A DNA stretch of 64,000 nucleotides from Gemmataceae bacterium (lineage in GTDB: Bacteria > Planctomycetota > Planctomycetia > Gemmatales > Gemmataceae): positions 1 to 64,000 of the forward strand of contig JAIEPT010000019.1 of the NCBI GenBank assembly GCA_019748295.1, written 5' to 3'. The notes under the pieces were generated by a model, which saw only the letters and a list, made by a program, of their open reading frames with translations, was not told the DNA's origin and did no database searches. The position numbers were made by a program, and so were the translations under genes. Shown piece by piece: positions 7,838-16,980 of this stretch (the stretch's first letter is position 1; each line of letters starts with the position of its first letter).

Positions 7838-9447
7838 TCCCCCCCTGGATCCGAGCTGTCCTTCCGCCGGTCCTCATCGGCCTCCTGCTGACGTTTCTGC
7901 TTCGCGAGCCGATCCGCTGGTGGCTTCGCGGCGAGGAGATCTACGATCAGGAAAACATGCGCGAGTGGATCCGCGAAGCACGCGCCCCCGCCTCGCTCCC
8001 CGATCTGACGCGACGCTACCTCGATCTGGCGAGCCAACGAGCCAAGGTCCGCAAAGAACTCAAGTCCGGCGACGACCATCGAAAGCACCTGCTGGGCAAC
8101 GAACTCCTCAGCATCGAACAACGCCTTGAAGAGCAGCGCGAGGAAATGCTGGAGCATCTGCAGACGCTGGGGAGCGCCCCCACGAAGATGTATTCCGGCC
8201 AGCTGCCGCTTTTCCCCGTCGTCTATCGCCTCGCCCTCTCCTTCGACGACGAGTGGGACCTGCGCCCCATCATCTGGGATTCGCAGCTCCCCCGCCAAAA
8301 GCTGCAGTATCGCGCTCTCTTGGAGCCGATCGTTTCCGGGTCGCATGTCGAAGTGCAGTATCGTCTCCATGCCTATCAGCAACGGCACTTCCAGGAACGC
8401 CAAGAAGCGACGCGCCGTCTCCTCGTCGGCGGCATCGGCTTGATGCTCGCGGTGGCGATGCTCCTCTGGTTCGTGCTCGTGCGTCGTCAGGAACTGGCGC
8501 GGGAACATGAACGCCTTGTCGTCGAACAAACCGCCAATGCGGCCGAGCGCCGCCGGCTCGAAGAAGAGATTCGCCGGCAGGACGCGGAACGCAAACATCA
8601 AGAAGCGGAACGGATCAACCTCGAGCTGAAATCGCAGCTCTTCGCCAACATCGGCATCATGGCCGGCTCGTACGCCCACAACATCAAGAACCTGCTCGTC
8701 CGTCCCAACGACTTGCTTCGCCGCTGCCTCGCCGATGGCCTGAGCAACGAGGAACGGGGCCGAATGCTGCAAGAAGTGAAGCAGACGCTCGGCACCGTGA
8801 CGGAGCGGCTGCAGCAGATTCTGCAGACCGTCCGGCGCGATCCGACCAAGAGCGAAATGGCTCGCCTGGATCTCAACGCGTTGGTCGCGGAGCTGCACCG
8901 CACCTGGACCGAGATGTCTCAGGACAAATGGAAAATGCAGATTCGCCTCGAACTCGATTCACGGCCCCTGCTGTTGGAAGGGGATGCCTCGAACTTGCAG
9001 CAAGCGTTCGAGAATCTGCTGTTCAACGCCCGCGACGCCACATTCGAGATGCGAACCCGCTTCCGCGCCGAAGCACGCAAAGCAGGCTCTGGGCCGCATG
9101 ATCCCGCACGGCGCGAAGCGATGATCTCGGCCGCGGCGTGGAAAGGCGAAACGACGCTCCGCACTCGCCGCGAAGGCGGCTTCGCCATCCTCGAAGTGCA
9201 AGACAACGGCATCGGCATGACGGACGACGTGCGGCAGCGCTGTCTCGAAACGCAATTCTCCACCAAGCGCGACAACGCCCTCTTCGCCGGCATGACCGCC
9301 GGGATGGGTTTGGGCCTGTCGTTCGTTCAAGCCATCCTGGAACACCACAAGGCAGCGGTGGAAATCGAATCGCAGCCCCTGCAAGGAGCCTGCTTCCGCA
9401 TCCGCTTTCCCCTTGCGAAGGACGCGGCAACCAGCACAATGCCGTGA
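7834..9447 (+). CDS. sensor histidine kinase with extracytoplasmic sensing region
   Basis: A 537-residue two-pass membrane kinase. TM1 is about 7-24, a sensing region follows to about 195, and TM2 is about 197-219 (LLVGGIGLMLAVAMLLWFVL). An Arg/Glu-rich coiled coil comes next, then the H-box GSYAHNIKNLL with His about 282, N-box NLLFNARDATFE (about 394), G1 LEVQDNGIGM (about 452) and G2 GMGLGLSFVQAILEHH (about 490). The H-box is atypical (YAHNIKN rather than a SHELRTP type), as in HWE/NtrY-like variants. It should autophosphorylate on His and pass phosphate to a response regulator, but none is adjacent, so it is an orphan kinase. It overlaps the solute-binding-like gene by 4 bp. Confidence 0.9.
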   Translation: MIPPWIRAVLPPVLIGLLLTFLLREPIRWWLRGEEIYDQENMREWIREARAPASLPDLTRRYLDLASQRAKVRKELKSGDDHRKHLLGNELLSIEQRLEEQREEMLEHLQTLGSAPTKMYSGQLPLFPVVYRLALSFDDEWDLRPIIWDSQLPRQKLQYRALLEPIVSGSHVEVQYRLHAYQQRHFQERQEATRRLLVGGIGLMLAVAMLLWFVLVRRQELAREHERLVVEQTANAAERRRLEEEIRRQDAERKHQEAERINLELKSQLFANIGIMAGSYAHNIKNLLVRPNDLLRRCLADGLSNEERGRMLQEVKQTLGTVTERLQQILQTVRRDPTKSEMARLDLNALVAELHRTWTEMSQDKWKMQIRLELDSRPLLLEGDASNLQQAFENLLFNARDATFEMRTRFRAEARKAGSGPHDPARREAMISAAAWKGETTLRTRREGGFAILEVQDNGIGMTDDVRQRCLETQFSTKRDNALFAGMTAGMGLGLSFVQAILEHHKAAVEIESQPLQGACFRIRFPLAKDAATSTMP

Positions 9448-9452
9448 GACGC

Positions 9453-9613
9453 TCCCTCTCCCTCTAGGAGAGGGTTGGGGTGAGAGAGAGCGGTGCAGTG
9501 GTTTGTCAATATCCGCCAAGCCCCACCGTAAGCGCAGCGCACGGTGGGGATCCAGACCGCGGGCGCGTGGATCCCCAGGGTGCGCTGCGCTTACCCAGGG
9601 GCTTGGTGCACAA
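9453..9613. repeat. palindromic repeat families A and B
   Basis: 9453-9488 is a short family A hairpin (CCCTCTCCCTCTAGGAGAGGG). 9511-9613 is a full family B inverted pair that ends GGGGCTTGGTGCACA, as at 5934-6029. Confidence 0.88.
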
Positions 9614-9646
9614 TATGAACGCTGGCTGTTTAACGGGGGTAAACCG

Positions 9647-9820
9647 ATGCCGCGATACGCCTGTGCGTTCATCTTGTTCGCCGCGAGCACGGCATTCGCC
9701 GACGACGAGATCGCCCGCCTCGCCGCCAAGAAGGGCTGGCGCTTCGATTACACGGCCGCGCGCCACGAAGCGAAGGCCAAGAACCTGCCGATGATGATCG
9801 TCTTCCGCTGCCAGCCTTGA
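9647..9820 (+). pseudogene. truncated secreted thioredoxin-like protein
   Basis: The reading frame encodes 57 residues: a signal peptide (MPRYACAFILFAASTAFA), then DDEIARLAAKKGWRFDYTAARHEAKAKNLPMMIVFRCQP and a stop. This matches the start of planctomycete thioredoxin-fold proteins, in which the segment K-P-hydrophobic-VFRC is followed by a second Cys and about 80 more residues. Here the frame stops two residues after the first Cys, so the redox domain is missing. It is probably a remnant. The next gene starts 66 bases later in another frame and does not contain the missing part. Confidence 0.55.
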
Positions 9821-9885
9821 ACGGGATTGAAGCAACGCCGAGAACGCCGTATCGAACCTTTATCGTTCGGCCGAGAGGAACTTCC

Positions 9886-10209
9886 ATGGGCATGGACGCG
9901 GAAGTAATTGCGATTGGTCCTTTTAGTGAAGCCGCGACCGCCTTCCTGACCTACCCGGCTGACAACTATTCTGCCGCGCGACCCGGTACGACCATCGTAG
10001 ATAAGGTGTTTTGCGTCGAGTCCGGATCGACGAGCGAAAGTTGCGAACTGGCACGGTTGGTCGGCGTGGAAGCTTGGGACTTCAACACCCATGAACTGGA
10101 TCCTTCCAAGGCCGACTTGGCGGGTTTGGCCGAACGATTCGATGGCGTGGCGCGGTTCGTCGGGCTCGCGGCGGCTGGATTTCGCTTTTACTATTTGCCC
10201 AACGGTTAG
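9886..10209 (+). CDS. hypothetical protein, 107 aa
   Basis: Starts at the ATG of MGMDAEVIAIGPFSEAA. The frame is open 23 codons further upstream, but that part is not protein-like. Conserved-looking stretches are FLTYPADNYSAARPGTT, SGSTSESCELARLVGVEAWDFN and a C-terminal FRFYYLPNG. Small proteins of this pattern occur as scattered single genes in planctomycetes, and some look like immunity-type proteins. I cannot assign a function. It is cytoplasmic, with no membrane segment. Confidence 0.62.
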   Translation: MGMDAEVIAIGPFSEAATAFLTYPADNYSAARPGTTIVDKVFCVESGSTSESCELARLVGVEAWDFNTHELDPSKADLAGLAERFDGVARFVGLAAAGFRFYYLPNG

Positions 10210-10312
10210 TAACCGGGGGAGGAAGCATGATTTTCCGCCGAACCCTCGCCATTCGCCCTAGGCGACGTTAGGATGGCGTCGTCTTCTTCCACGTCGTTCG
10301 CGGGTGGTCGTC

Positions 10313-10942
10313 ATGCATCGTTGTCCGCAGTGCAACAAGCCGCTTCCCGAGCTGGTTCGCCGTTGCCCCAGCTGCCAGGCCGATCTCGATTTGCTCGTGG
10401 ATCTCGCGGGGCAGATGCGAGGCTCGCTGGATCGCGCCGAAGCGCTGACGCGTCAGGGCGAACTCGGGCAGGCGATGTGGACCTACCTCGAAGTGCTCGA
10501 AGCGGATCCCGACAATCCCACCGCCCGCAAGCAAATCGCCCATGTCGCGACGGCCGTGCGCCAGTTCGACCTGTCCTCCCCCGCCAGGCGCTGGGCGTCC
10601 GGCATGCCGGTTCCCGAGTCCTGGTGGGAAAAGCACGGCAAAGTCATGTCCGCCTTCGGCATCGCCCTGGCGCTCGGCCTTCTGATCGGCCTGGTCGTCG
10701 GCAAAAGCGGTCGGCCCTCCAGCGGCGCCGCCATGGATCCCATCCCCGAGAAGCAAGACGACAAGAAGACGGATGGCAAAGACGACGGCAAGAAAGACGA
10801 CGCCGGCAAGAAGGACAACGGAAAGATCGACACGAATACGGACGACAAAAGCAAGGCGCCCAAGCTCGAGCTGAATCCGAACAAAAGACCCGATCTCGAT
10901 GTTCGCCCCAAGCTTGGCCGGCCGGTCGAGGAGACGAAGTAA
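10313..10942 (+). CDS. zinc-ribbon membrane protein with Lys/Asp-rich tail
   Basis: A 209-residue protein. The N-terminal zinc ribbon has two CxxC pairs (MHRCPQCNKPLPELVRRCPSC, about 4-22). A TPR-like helical hairpin follows (ALTRQGELGQAMWTYLEVLEADPDN, about 45-70), then one TM segment (about 118-140: VMSAFGIALALGLLIGLVVG). The tail is low-complexity, rich in Lys, Asp and Asn (about 150-190). The GTG at 10304 lies 9 bases upstream of the preferred ATG. It may be a membrane-tethered adaptor; function unknown. It is the last ordinary gene before the capsid module. Confidence 0.75.
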   Translation: MHRCPQCNKPLPELVRRCPSCQADLDLLVDLAGQMRGSLDRAEALTRQGELGQAMWTYLEVLEADPDNPTARKQIAHVATAVRQFDLSSPARRWASGMPVPESWWEKHGKVMSAFGIALALGLLIGLVVGKSGRPSSGAAMDPIPEKQDDKKTDGKDDGKKDDAGKKDNGKIDTNTDDKSKAPKLELNPNKRPDLDVRPKLGRPVEETK

Positions 10943-11087
10943 CGCCGAGAAAAATAGCGCCACCGACATTGCGTTCGCTTCGAAGCGCGGTACGATCGGG
11001 ACTGTTGGAAGCACGTCCACGCCACGATTTCTGCGGGATCGTTCATCTTCGACGTAAACCGTTTGATCTGTAAAAGTTCAAAGTCGC

Positions 11088-11249
11088 CGTGGCGTGCCAT
11101 GCTTGGGCGGGTCCCTGGCTGGGGCCGGCGAACTGACCGCTTTCACCGCCCAAGCATGCCCCCAGACCGAACGCTCGGAAGCTTCGCATGCTTCGCCGGT
11201 GGAAGCGGAAGCATTGATGAGCCCGCCTAGGGATCCGGCGAAGCATGGC
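11088..11249. repeat. palindromic repeat family F, reverse orientation
   Basis: Reverse-complement copy of 4348-4552: GTGCCATGCTTGGGCGGGTC at the left and GGCGAAGCATGGCAC at the right, with the inner CGAACGCTCGGAAGCTTCGC element. Nothing else is seen between 10943 and 11318. Confidence 0.85.
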
Positions 11250-11318
11250 ACATGTCCGCACACCTCCGCCTAGCTCTAGCCAACCCCCCCAACGCCGTCC
11301 TATCTCAGCACGACATCC

Positions 11319-12575
11319 ATGCTCGCCGAACTTGCTCTCCTCTTCGACCCGACGCGCATTCTGCGCGCCCAGCGATTCGCGGCCGATCCTTGGCAACGTG
11401 ATCTGCTGCTTTGCAACGACCGCTACCTGCTGCTGAATTGCACTCGCCAGGCGGGCAAATCGACCGTTGTCGCTGCCCTCGCGCTACATCAGATGTTGCT
11501 CGAACCAGGTTGCCTCGTGTTGCTCGTCGCCCCTGCCGAACGGCAGAGCCAGGAGTTGTTTCGCAAGGTCATTGCCGGGTGGCAAGCGATCAGCGCTCCG
11601 GTGGAAACGCGTGTCTGCAATCAGCATGAACTCGAACTGAGTACCGGCTCAAGGCTCGTCGCGTTGCCGGGGCGAGAAGGGACAATCCGCTCCTTCTCCG
11701 GCGTGCGTCTTCTGATCCTCGATGAAGCGTCGCGGGTGCCGGACGATCTGTATCGCTCCGTGCGGCCCATGCTCGCGGTCAGCGGCGGCAGGCTCGTCGC
11801 ACTTTCCACCCCCTTCGGCCAGCGCGGATGGTTCTATGACGAGTGGGTGGGACAAGGCCCCTGGCGGCGCTTTCGAATCCCATGGACAATGTGTCCGCGC
11901 ATCGATCCCGCCTTCGTCGCGGATGAACGCCGGGCCTTGGGCGACGCCTGGGTCGCTCAGGAATACGAGGCTGCATTCACGACGATGGAAGGGTTGGTCT
12001 ACCCCGACTTCCCGCAAGCGATCGTCGAAGAAGTGGAGCGGCAGGGCCGACGCGTGGGCGGGATCGATTTCGGCTGGCGCAATCCGTTCGCAGCCATTTG
12101 GGGCTTCCTCGATGCGGACGATGTGCTCTGGATCGAGGCGGAACGCTACGGCAGCCAGACGACGCTTGCCGACCATGCGGCCCACCTGCCGCGTGAGGTG
12201 ATTTGGTATGCCGATCCCGCCGGGGCCGCCGACATTGCGGAGCTTCGTCGCCGCGATTATCGGGTGCTGGCGGGCAGGAACGACATTCGCCGCGGCATCG
12301 CCCTTGTCGCCGCTCGGCTCCGCACGGGCCGGCTGAAAGTCGCTCGAAGTTGCGTCCATCTCTTGAAGGAGTCGCGGCTCTACCGCTATCCCTCCGCCGC
12401 GGAACGAGCGATCGCCGGCGAGAATCCGATCGACGAAAACAACCACGCGATGGCCGCATTGCGGTATCTGATCAGTCGCCTGCCGGAACGCATTCCTCGC
12501 GAAACGCCGAGCGAAAAATCCGCCCGGCAAGTGTCGTTGCCGGACGATGAGGACGACGGCTGGATGCGGGTCTGA
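11319..12575 (+). CDS. terL: phage terminase large subunit
   Basis: A 418-residue DNA-packaging motor. The ATPase domain has Walker A CTRQAGKST (about 42-50), Walker B LLILDEAS (about 132-139) and coupling motif ALSTPFG (about 160). The C-terminal RNase H-like nuclease has GGIDFGWRNPFAA (about 247-259) and DENNHAMAAL (about 371-380). It should cut concatemeric DNA and translocate it through the portal. It is the first gene of the capsid module; its small-subunit-like partner lies at the far end, at 58514. All key residues look intact. Confidence 0.92.
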   Translation: MLAELALLFDPTRILRAQRFAADPWQRDLLLCNDRYLLLNCTRQAGKSTVVAALALHQMLLEPGCLVLLVAPAERQSQELFRKVIAGWQAISAPVETRVCNQHELELSTGSRLVALPGREGTIRSFSGVRLLILDEASRVPDDLYRSVRPMLAVSGGRLVALSTPFGQRGWFYDEWVGQGPWRRFRIPWTMCPRIDPAFVADERRALGDAWVAQEYEAAFTTMEGLVYPDFPQAIVEEVERQGRRVGGIDFGWRNPFAAIWGFLDADDVLWIEAERYGSQTTLADHAAHLPREVIWYADPAGAADIAELRRRDYRVLAGRNDIRRGIALVAARLRTGRLKVARSCVHLLKESRLYRYPSAAERAIAGENPIDENNHAMAALRYLISRLPERIPRETPSEKSARQVSLPDDEDDGWMRV

Positions 12576-12590
12576 GGATTCGATTGCTTT

Positions 12591-12653
12591 CGTGGCGACA
12601 AGTTTATTAACTTGTCGGTTTGGAATTCGAACAAGTTGATAAACTTGTTCCCA
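12591..12653. repeat. palindromic repeat family E
   Basis: CGTGGCGACAAGTTTATTAA plus an inverted arm ending TAAACTTGTTCCCAC. The same family recurs at 15671-15724 (degenerate) and three times at 59181-59550. Confidence 0.9.
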
Positions 12654-12680
12654 CAAATACGCCCCACCGAGGTTGCCCTC

Positions 12681-13997
12681 ATGTTTCGCATCGTCGCCGT
12701 CTTGTTCGTCGCCGCGTTCGCCACGTTGGCGCAGGCCCAGCCCAAGGATTGGTCCGGCCAGCGGATCATGGTTCGCCAGCCGGGCGTGAAGATCGGCCAC
12801 ACCGATACGAAGGGGAATCAGATCTTCGTCGCCGAGCTGACCGGCATGGCGTACACGGTGATCGCCGACAAGGAAGGGTGGATCAAGGTCGCCCATCGCG
12901 AGGCCGAAGGCTGGTTCGACAAGGCCCAGGCTCTGCTCGTGGAAGATGCCGTCAAGTTCTGGAAGAACCGCGTCGCTCAGACGCCGCGCGATGCGAATGC
13001 TCTCGCCTACTACGGCTGGGCCCTGCGGGAAAATGCCGAGACGAAGGAATCGATCAAGGTCTACGATCAGGTGATCGCGATCGCGCCCACGCCCGATTGG
13101 CTCAACAACCGCGGCCTTATTCATCTCGAGATGAAGAGCTACGACAAGGCGATCGCCGACTTCACCGAGGCGATCAAGAAGGCGCCGAAGTTTCTCGTCC
13201 CTTATGAGAATCGGGCCAGCATCCATGCCGAGCGGAAGGAATGGGACAAGGCGATCGCCGATTTCAGCGAGCTGATCAAGCTCGATGCGAAGTACACCGA
13301 TGCCTATCGCAAGCGGGCCCAGGCGTATGTCGCCAAGGGGCAGCTCGAGAAGGCGTTGCCGGACCTGGATGTCGCCATCGAACGAGAGCCGAAGCATCTG
13401 CCGACGCGCATCTACCGCGGCTCGGTGCGGCTGGATTCGGGGAAGTATGAGCAAGCGATCGAAGACCTGACCGTCGCCCTGGCGATTCAAGCGAACGAGC
13501 CGAACGCCCTGGTTCAGCGGGCCCATGCCTACGAGGGATTGAAGAAGTACAAGGAAGCGATCACCGACCTGGACGAGGCGATTCGCCTGCAGCCCAAGAC
13601 CGCCGCCCCACGAGCCTCGCGCGGCTTCATCCGCTTCTTGACGAAGGACTACGAGGGAGCCGTCGGCGATTTCCAGGCCGCCATCAAGATCGACGCCCAA
13701 GACGCCACCGCCCTCAACGGCTACGCCTGGCTGCTCGCGACCAGCCCCGACGAGAAGTACCGCGACGGCAAGAAGGCCGTGGAGCTGGCAAAGCAAGCGT
13801 GCGACATCACGAAGTACAAGGAATCCGGCTGCATCGACACCTACGCCGCCGCCCAAGCCGAAGCCGGCAACTTCGACGAAGCCGTCCGTTTGCAAGGACA
13901 AGCCATCGAACTCGCCAACTTCGAAGGGGACGAACTCGCCGAAGCAAGACGCAGGCTGGACAACTACAAGAAAAAGATGCCCCACCGGCAACCATGA
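12681..13997 (+). CDS. secreted TPR-repeat protein with SH3-like N-terminus
   Basis: A 438-residue protein with a signal peptide (MFRIVAVLFVAAFATLAQAQ). It has an SH3-like region (about 25-85: GQRIMVRQPGVKIGH to DKEGWIKVAHREAEGWF), then about eight TPR units (about 95-430) with repeated patterns such as SYDKAIADFTEAIKKAP and KEWDKAIADFSELIKLD. It is probably a periplasmic scaffold. The family is typical of planctomycetes rather than phages, so its place between terminase and portal suggests a host gene sitting inside the capsid module. No binding partner can be read from sequence. Confidence 0.85.
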   Translation: MFRIVAVLFVAAFATLAQAQPKDWSGQRIMVRQPGVKIGHTDTKGNQIFVAELTGMAYTVIADKEGWIKVAHREAEGWFDKAQALLVEDAVKFWKNRVAQTPRDANALAYYGWALRENAETKESIKVYDQVIAIAPTPDWLNNRGLIHLEMKSYDKAIADFTEAIKKAPKFLVPYENRASIHAERKEWDKAIADFSELIKLDAKYTDAYRKRAQAYVAKGQLEKALPDLDVAIEREPKHLPTRIYRGSVRLDSGKYEQAIEDLTVALAIQANEPNALVQRAHAYEGLKKYKEAITDLDEAIRLQPKTAAPRASRGFIRFLTKDYEGAVGDFQAAIKIDAQDATALNGYAWLLATSPDEKYRDGKKAVELAKQACDITKYKESGCIDTYAAAQAEAGNFDEAVRLQGQAIELANFEGDELAEARRRLDNYKKKMPHRQP

Positions 13998-14006
13998 TGC
14001 CGCCCG

Positions 14007-14199
14007 GCTCCCCTCTCCCCTGTGGGGAGAGGGGCTGGGGTGAGGGGCTAACACGTGCTGAGGCCCCAACCAAAACACATGCGCGTTTCGGACGCACCCG
14101 CCGCAACCCCGGTTAGCCGCGACGCGCAGCGGAGCGCGGACTGCGAACCCTGTCATCGCGTGACGCGCTGTCCGCGCTCCGCTGCGCGTCGCGGCTAAC
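14007..14199. repeat. palindromic repeat families A and G
   Basis: 14007-14047 is a family A hairpin (CCCCTCTCCCCTGTGGGGAG). 14115-14199 holds two inverted family G units (GCCGCGACGCGCAGCGGAGC). No gene is seen from 13998 to 14338. Confidence 0.88.
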
Positions 14200-14338
14200 C
14201 AAAATCATGGCTGTCGCCTCCATGCCGCACGAACAAGCGGCATCGAGCTCAGACGGAGCCCCGTGAACGGGGTTCGGTCGTGCGTCACGTTCCACTTCGC
14301 TTTCAATCCCCTCCGCCTTCACTTCTTTGGGTTCCATC

Positions 14339-15592
14339 ATGTCCCTTCGCACGTTTTTTTCGCGTTGGTTTCGTCGCAAATTCGAGCCGGAGTTCACGCC
14401 GTACCATGGCGGGGCTGTCATCGATGCGTATCGGCGGCATCGGGCGCCTTCGTCGCAGGAACTGCTCGCGGACCTGAAGGGAGTCGCGTGGACCTGCGCG
14501 AGCATCAATGCTTCCGTCTGCGCCGCCCATGCGCCCCGGCTGTTTGTCCGCACCGCCTCCGGCCAACCGCGGCCGCGCTGCATGGTCCGCTCCATCGAGC
14601 CGAGCTTGATGCGGCGTTTCGCGAATGACCGACGCGGCATGGGGGAAACAATCGAGGAGGTCGTCGATCATCCCCTGCTGACGTTGCTCGCTCAGGTCAA
14701 TCCCGTCCACAACGCGTTCGACCTTTGGGAGCTGACCGAGCTGTATCTCGAAACGGCCGGCTCCGCCTACTGGCTGCTCGATTTCGATCCGCTCCTCGGC
14801 ATTCCGAATGCGATCTGGATTTTGCCTTCGCAATGGACGACTCCGGTGCGCAACCCCGATCGGGCGAATGTCGTCGAAGCTTACGATGTGCGCGGGCAGA
14901 CGCCGCAACGATTCCCGGCCGACCGCGTGATCCACTTCCGCTTCCCCGATCCGCGCGATCCCTATGGCACGGGCCTGAGTCCGCTTCGCGCATGCTTCGA
15001 GCAGGTCGCCCTCGTCTCCGAATACGCGGCCATGAAGCGGAGCATCTACGACAACTCCGCCCTGCCCAATGTCGTCGTCACGCCGGACGAAGCGATCGGC
15101 CCGGAGGAACGGGATCGGCTCGAGAAGCAATGGCACCAGAAGTTTTCGCGCGGCGGCCAGGGGAAGGCGCTCTTCGCGGATGCATCGCTCAAGGTGACGC
15201 TGCTTTCGCAATCGATGGGCGATCTGGCCGCCCTCGCCGACATGCGGGCGAGCAAGGAGGAGATCGCGAATGCCTTCCATGTGCCGATGCCGTTTCTTAG
15301 CGGCGACACGAATCTCGCGAACATGCAGGCGGCCGACCACTTGCACAAGACGCTCGCGATCTTGCCGAGGTTGCGCCGGCGCGACGAGAAGCTCAACGAG
15401 CAACTCGTCCCCAAGTTCGACCCCAGCGGCCGACTCTTCTTCGCCACGCCCGATCCGGCGCCGGCGAATCAATCGTTCGCGTTGCAGCAAGAGCAAGCGG
15501 ACTTGAAGCTCGGCGTCCGCACGATCAACGAAATCCGCTCCGCCCGCGGCCTACCGCCGGTAGCGTGGGGCGACAAGCCGCTGCAAGCTTAG
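14339..15592 (+). CDS. phage portal protein (HK97 type)
   Basis: A 417-residue portal forming the dodecameric DNA-entry ring at one capsid vertex. The start MSLRTFFSRWFRRKFEPE is chosen over an ATG 12 bases upstream. Family patterns are HPLLTLLAQVNPVHNAFDLWE (about 105-125), ETAGSAYWLLDFDP, IWILPSQWTTPVRNPD, RVIHFRFPDPRDPYGTGLSP (about 193-212) and FHVPMPFLSGDTNLANMQA near 315. Length fits the HK97/lambdoid portal family. Prohead protease and capsid genes follow in the standard order. No frameshift is visible. Confidence 0.9.
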   Translation: MSLRTFFSRWFRRKFEPEFTPYHGGAVIDAYRRHRAPSSQELLADLKGVAWTCASINASVCAAHAPRLFVRTASGQPRPRCMVRSIEPSLMRRFANDRRGMGETIEEVVDHPLLTLLAQVNPVHNAFDLWELTELYLETAGSAYWLLDFDPLLGIPNAIWILPSQWTTPVRNPDRANVVEAYDVRGQTPQRFPADRVIHFRFPDPRDPYGTGLSPLRACFEQVALVSEYAAMKRSIYDNSALPNVVVTPDEAIGPEERDRLEKQWHQKFSRGGQGKALFADASLKVTLLSQSMGDLAALADMRASKEEIANAFHVPMPFLSGDTNLANMQAADHLHKTLAILPRLRRRDEKLNEQLVPKFDPSGRLFFATPDPAPANQSFALQQEQADLKLGVRTINEIRSARGLPPVAWGDKPLQA

Positions 15593-15602
15593 CCGCGTCT
15601 GG

Positions 15603-15952
15603 CCCCCCTCTCCCCTTGGGGAAGAGGGCTGAGGGTGAGGGGTCGGCCCCTCGCGGAGATTCGATTGTTTCGTGGCGACAAGTTTATCGAACTTGTCGGA
15701 TTCGGATTTCGAACCAGGTTGATTGCCCCGCTTCTATGTAGCCCTCTCGCTCCGCGAGAGGTAAGCGGCTGAATGCCACGCCGTCGCCTGGTTCGCTGCC
15801 GCTTACCTCTCGCGGAGCGAGAGGGCTACATAGAAGCAACCTCCCATCGCGGCTGACCTCACGCGGAGCGTGAGGACTACTCTCGACACATCGCGGCACG
15901 GCGCCGCCCCCTCACCCCCGGCCCCTCTCCCTCAAGGGGAGAGGGGAGCAGA
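15603..15952. repeat. cluster of repeat families A, E, C, D and A
   Basis: Five palindromic repeats fill the whole portal-protease gap: A at 15603-15642, degenerate E at 15671-15724, C at 15734-15833, D at 15846-15885 and A at 15907-15950. The ribosome site GGAGAAATC precedes the next ATG at 15970. Confidence 0.9.
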
Positions 15953-15969
15953 ACTCACCTGGAGAAATC

Positions 15970-16755
15970 ATGCTTCTCAAGCCTTACTTCGACACCGAAG
16001 GCCCATTCGGGCTGCCGATGAAAGACGCCCAGGCGCGGGCACTCGAAGAGATGCTGAAGAACGTCCCGCGCGAGGATGCGTTCGCCCTGCGGCGGACCGT
16101 CGTGGCTCGTGGGATCAGCGAACTGCAGGCGGAAGGGCGGAGCGATGTGTCGTGGATCACGGAGCAATCGCCCGATCGCGTCGGCGACGTCGTCCTCGCT
16201 TCCGGCATGGACGACAGCCATTTTCAGCTGAACCCGATCGTCACCCTCAACCACGACTATCAGCAGCCGCCGGTGGGCAGGTCGCTGTGGCGAAAGCGCG
16301 TGAAGGAAGGCTCGCTCGTCGGCGTCAAAGCGAAGACGCACTATCCGGCTCGGCCCGACGGCTGGCTTGGCGATTGGGGGCCCGATCAGGCGTTCGCCCT
16401 CGTCCGCTCGGGTCTTCTGCTCGGCAAAAGCATCGGTTTCATCCCGCTCGCCCTGCATCCGCCGACGGCCGAGGAGATCGCGAAGAACGCCAGCTGGAAG
16501 GGCGTCCGTTATGTCGTCGAGCGATGGCTGCTGATCGAATATGCCTGCTGCTATTTGCCGATGCAGCCGAACTCCGTGGTCGAGGAAATCCACAAGTCCG
16601 CCGCCATTTCGCCGCAACTTCCGGCCCCTCGTTCCCTTCCGTCAGAAAGTGACATTGGTGCGTCACTGGCCAAGCTGGCGGGGTCGAAAAACTTTCTCCA
16701 GCTTGTCGAAAAATCGCTGCAACGGACATGGCAAAAGCTAATCGGAATCGTCTAA
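15970..16755 (+). CDS. HK97-family prohead protease
   Basis: A 261-residue serine protease that should process the scaffold or delta domain of the capsid protein. Seen are NPIVTLNHDYQQPPVGRS (catalytic His, about 95), a core GKSIGFIPLALHP (catalytic Ser, about 155) and VERWLLIEYACCYLPMQPNS, matching the U35/HK97 protease family. The C-terminal 60 residues are poorly conserved. It lies between portal and capsid genes as expected. The mature cleavage site in the capsid protein cannot be fixed from sequence alone. Confidence 0.87.
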   Translation: MLLKPYFDTEGPFGLPMKDAQARALEEMLKNVPREDAFALRRTVVARGISELQAEGRSDVSWITEQSPDRVGDVVLASGMDDSHFQLNPIVTLNHDYQQPPVGRSLWRKRVKEGSLVGVKAKTHYPARPDGWLGDWGPDQAFALVRSGLLLGKSIGFIPLALHPPTAEEIAKNASWKGVRYVVERWLLIEYACCYLPMQPNSVVEEIHKSAAISPQLPAPRSLPSESDIGASLAKLAGSKNFLQLVEKSLQRTWQKLIGIV

Positions 16756-16802
16756 TATACACCTGTCCACTAAGAGCTGCGGGATGCGAATCGACGCAGA
16801 CG

Positions 16803-16938
16803 AAGTGGAGGGGGTGGGTGGCACGCCCTGAACGTAGTGAAGGGCGTGGTGAAGCGCCCCAATGCGTCATGCAAGTTGGATGCTGCGTCGGCACGCGCTC
16901 CACGCCCTTTGCGATGCTCAGGGCGTGCCGCCCATCAG
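16803..16938. repeat. inverted repeat between protease and capsid genes
   Basis: GGCACGCCCTGAACGTAG at the left is inverted as GATGCTCAGGGCGTGCC at the right, with GGCGTGG/CCACGCC inside. The ribosome site for the capsid gene (TTTGGAG) follows. Confidence 0.75.
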
Positions 16939-16980
16939 TAGCTTCAATCACCTCATGTCTTCTACCCCTTTGGAGTCGCC

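Noticed and set aside
11649-14156. 835-codon open frame on the minus strand
   Set aside because: Antisense to terL and the TPR gene, both with clear motifs. No family pattern in the antisense product.
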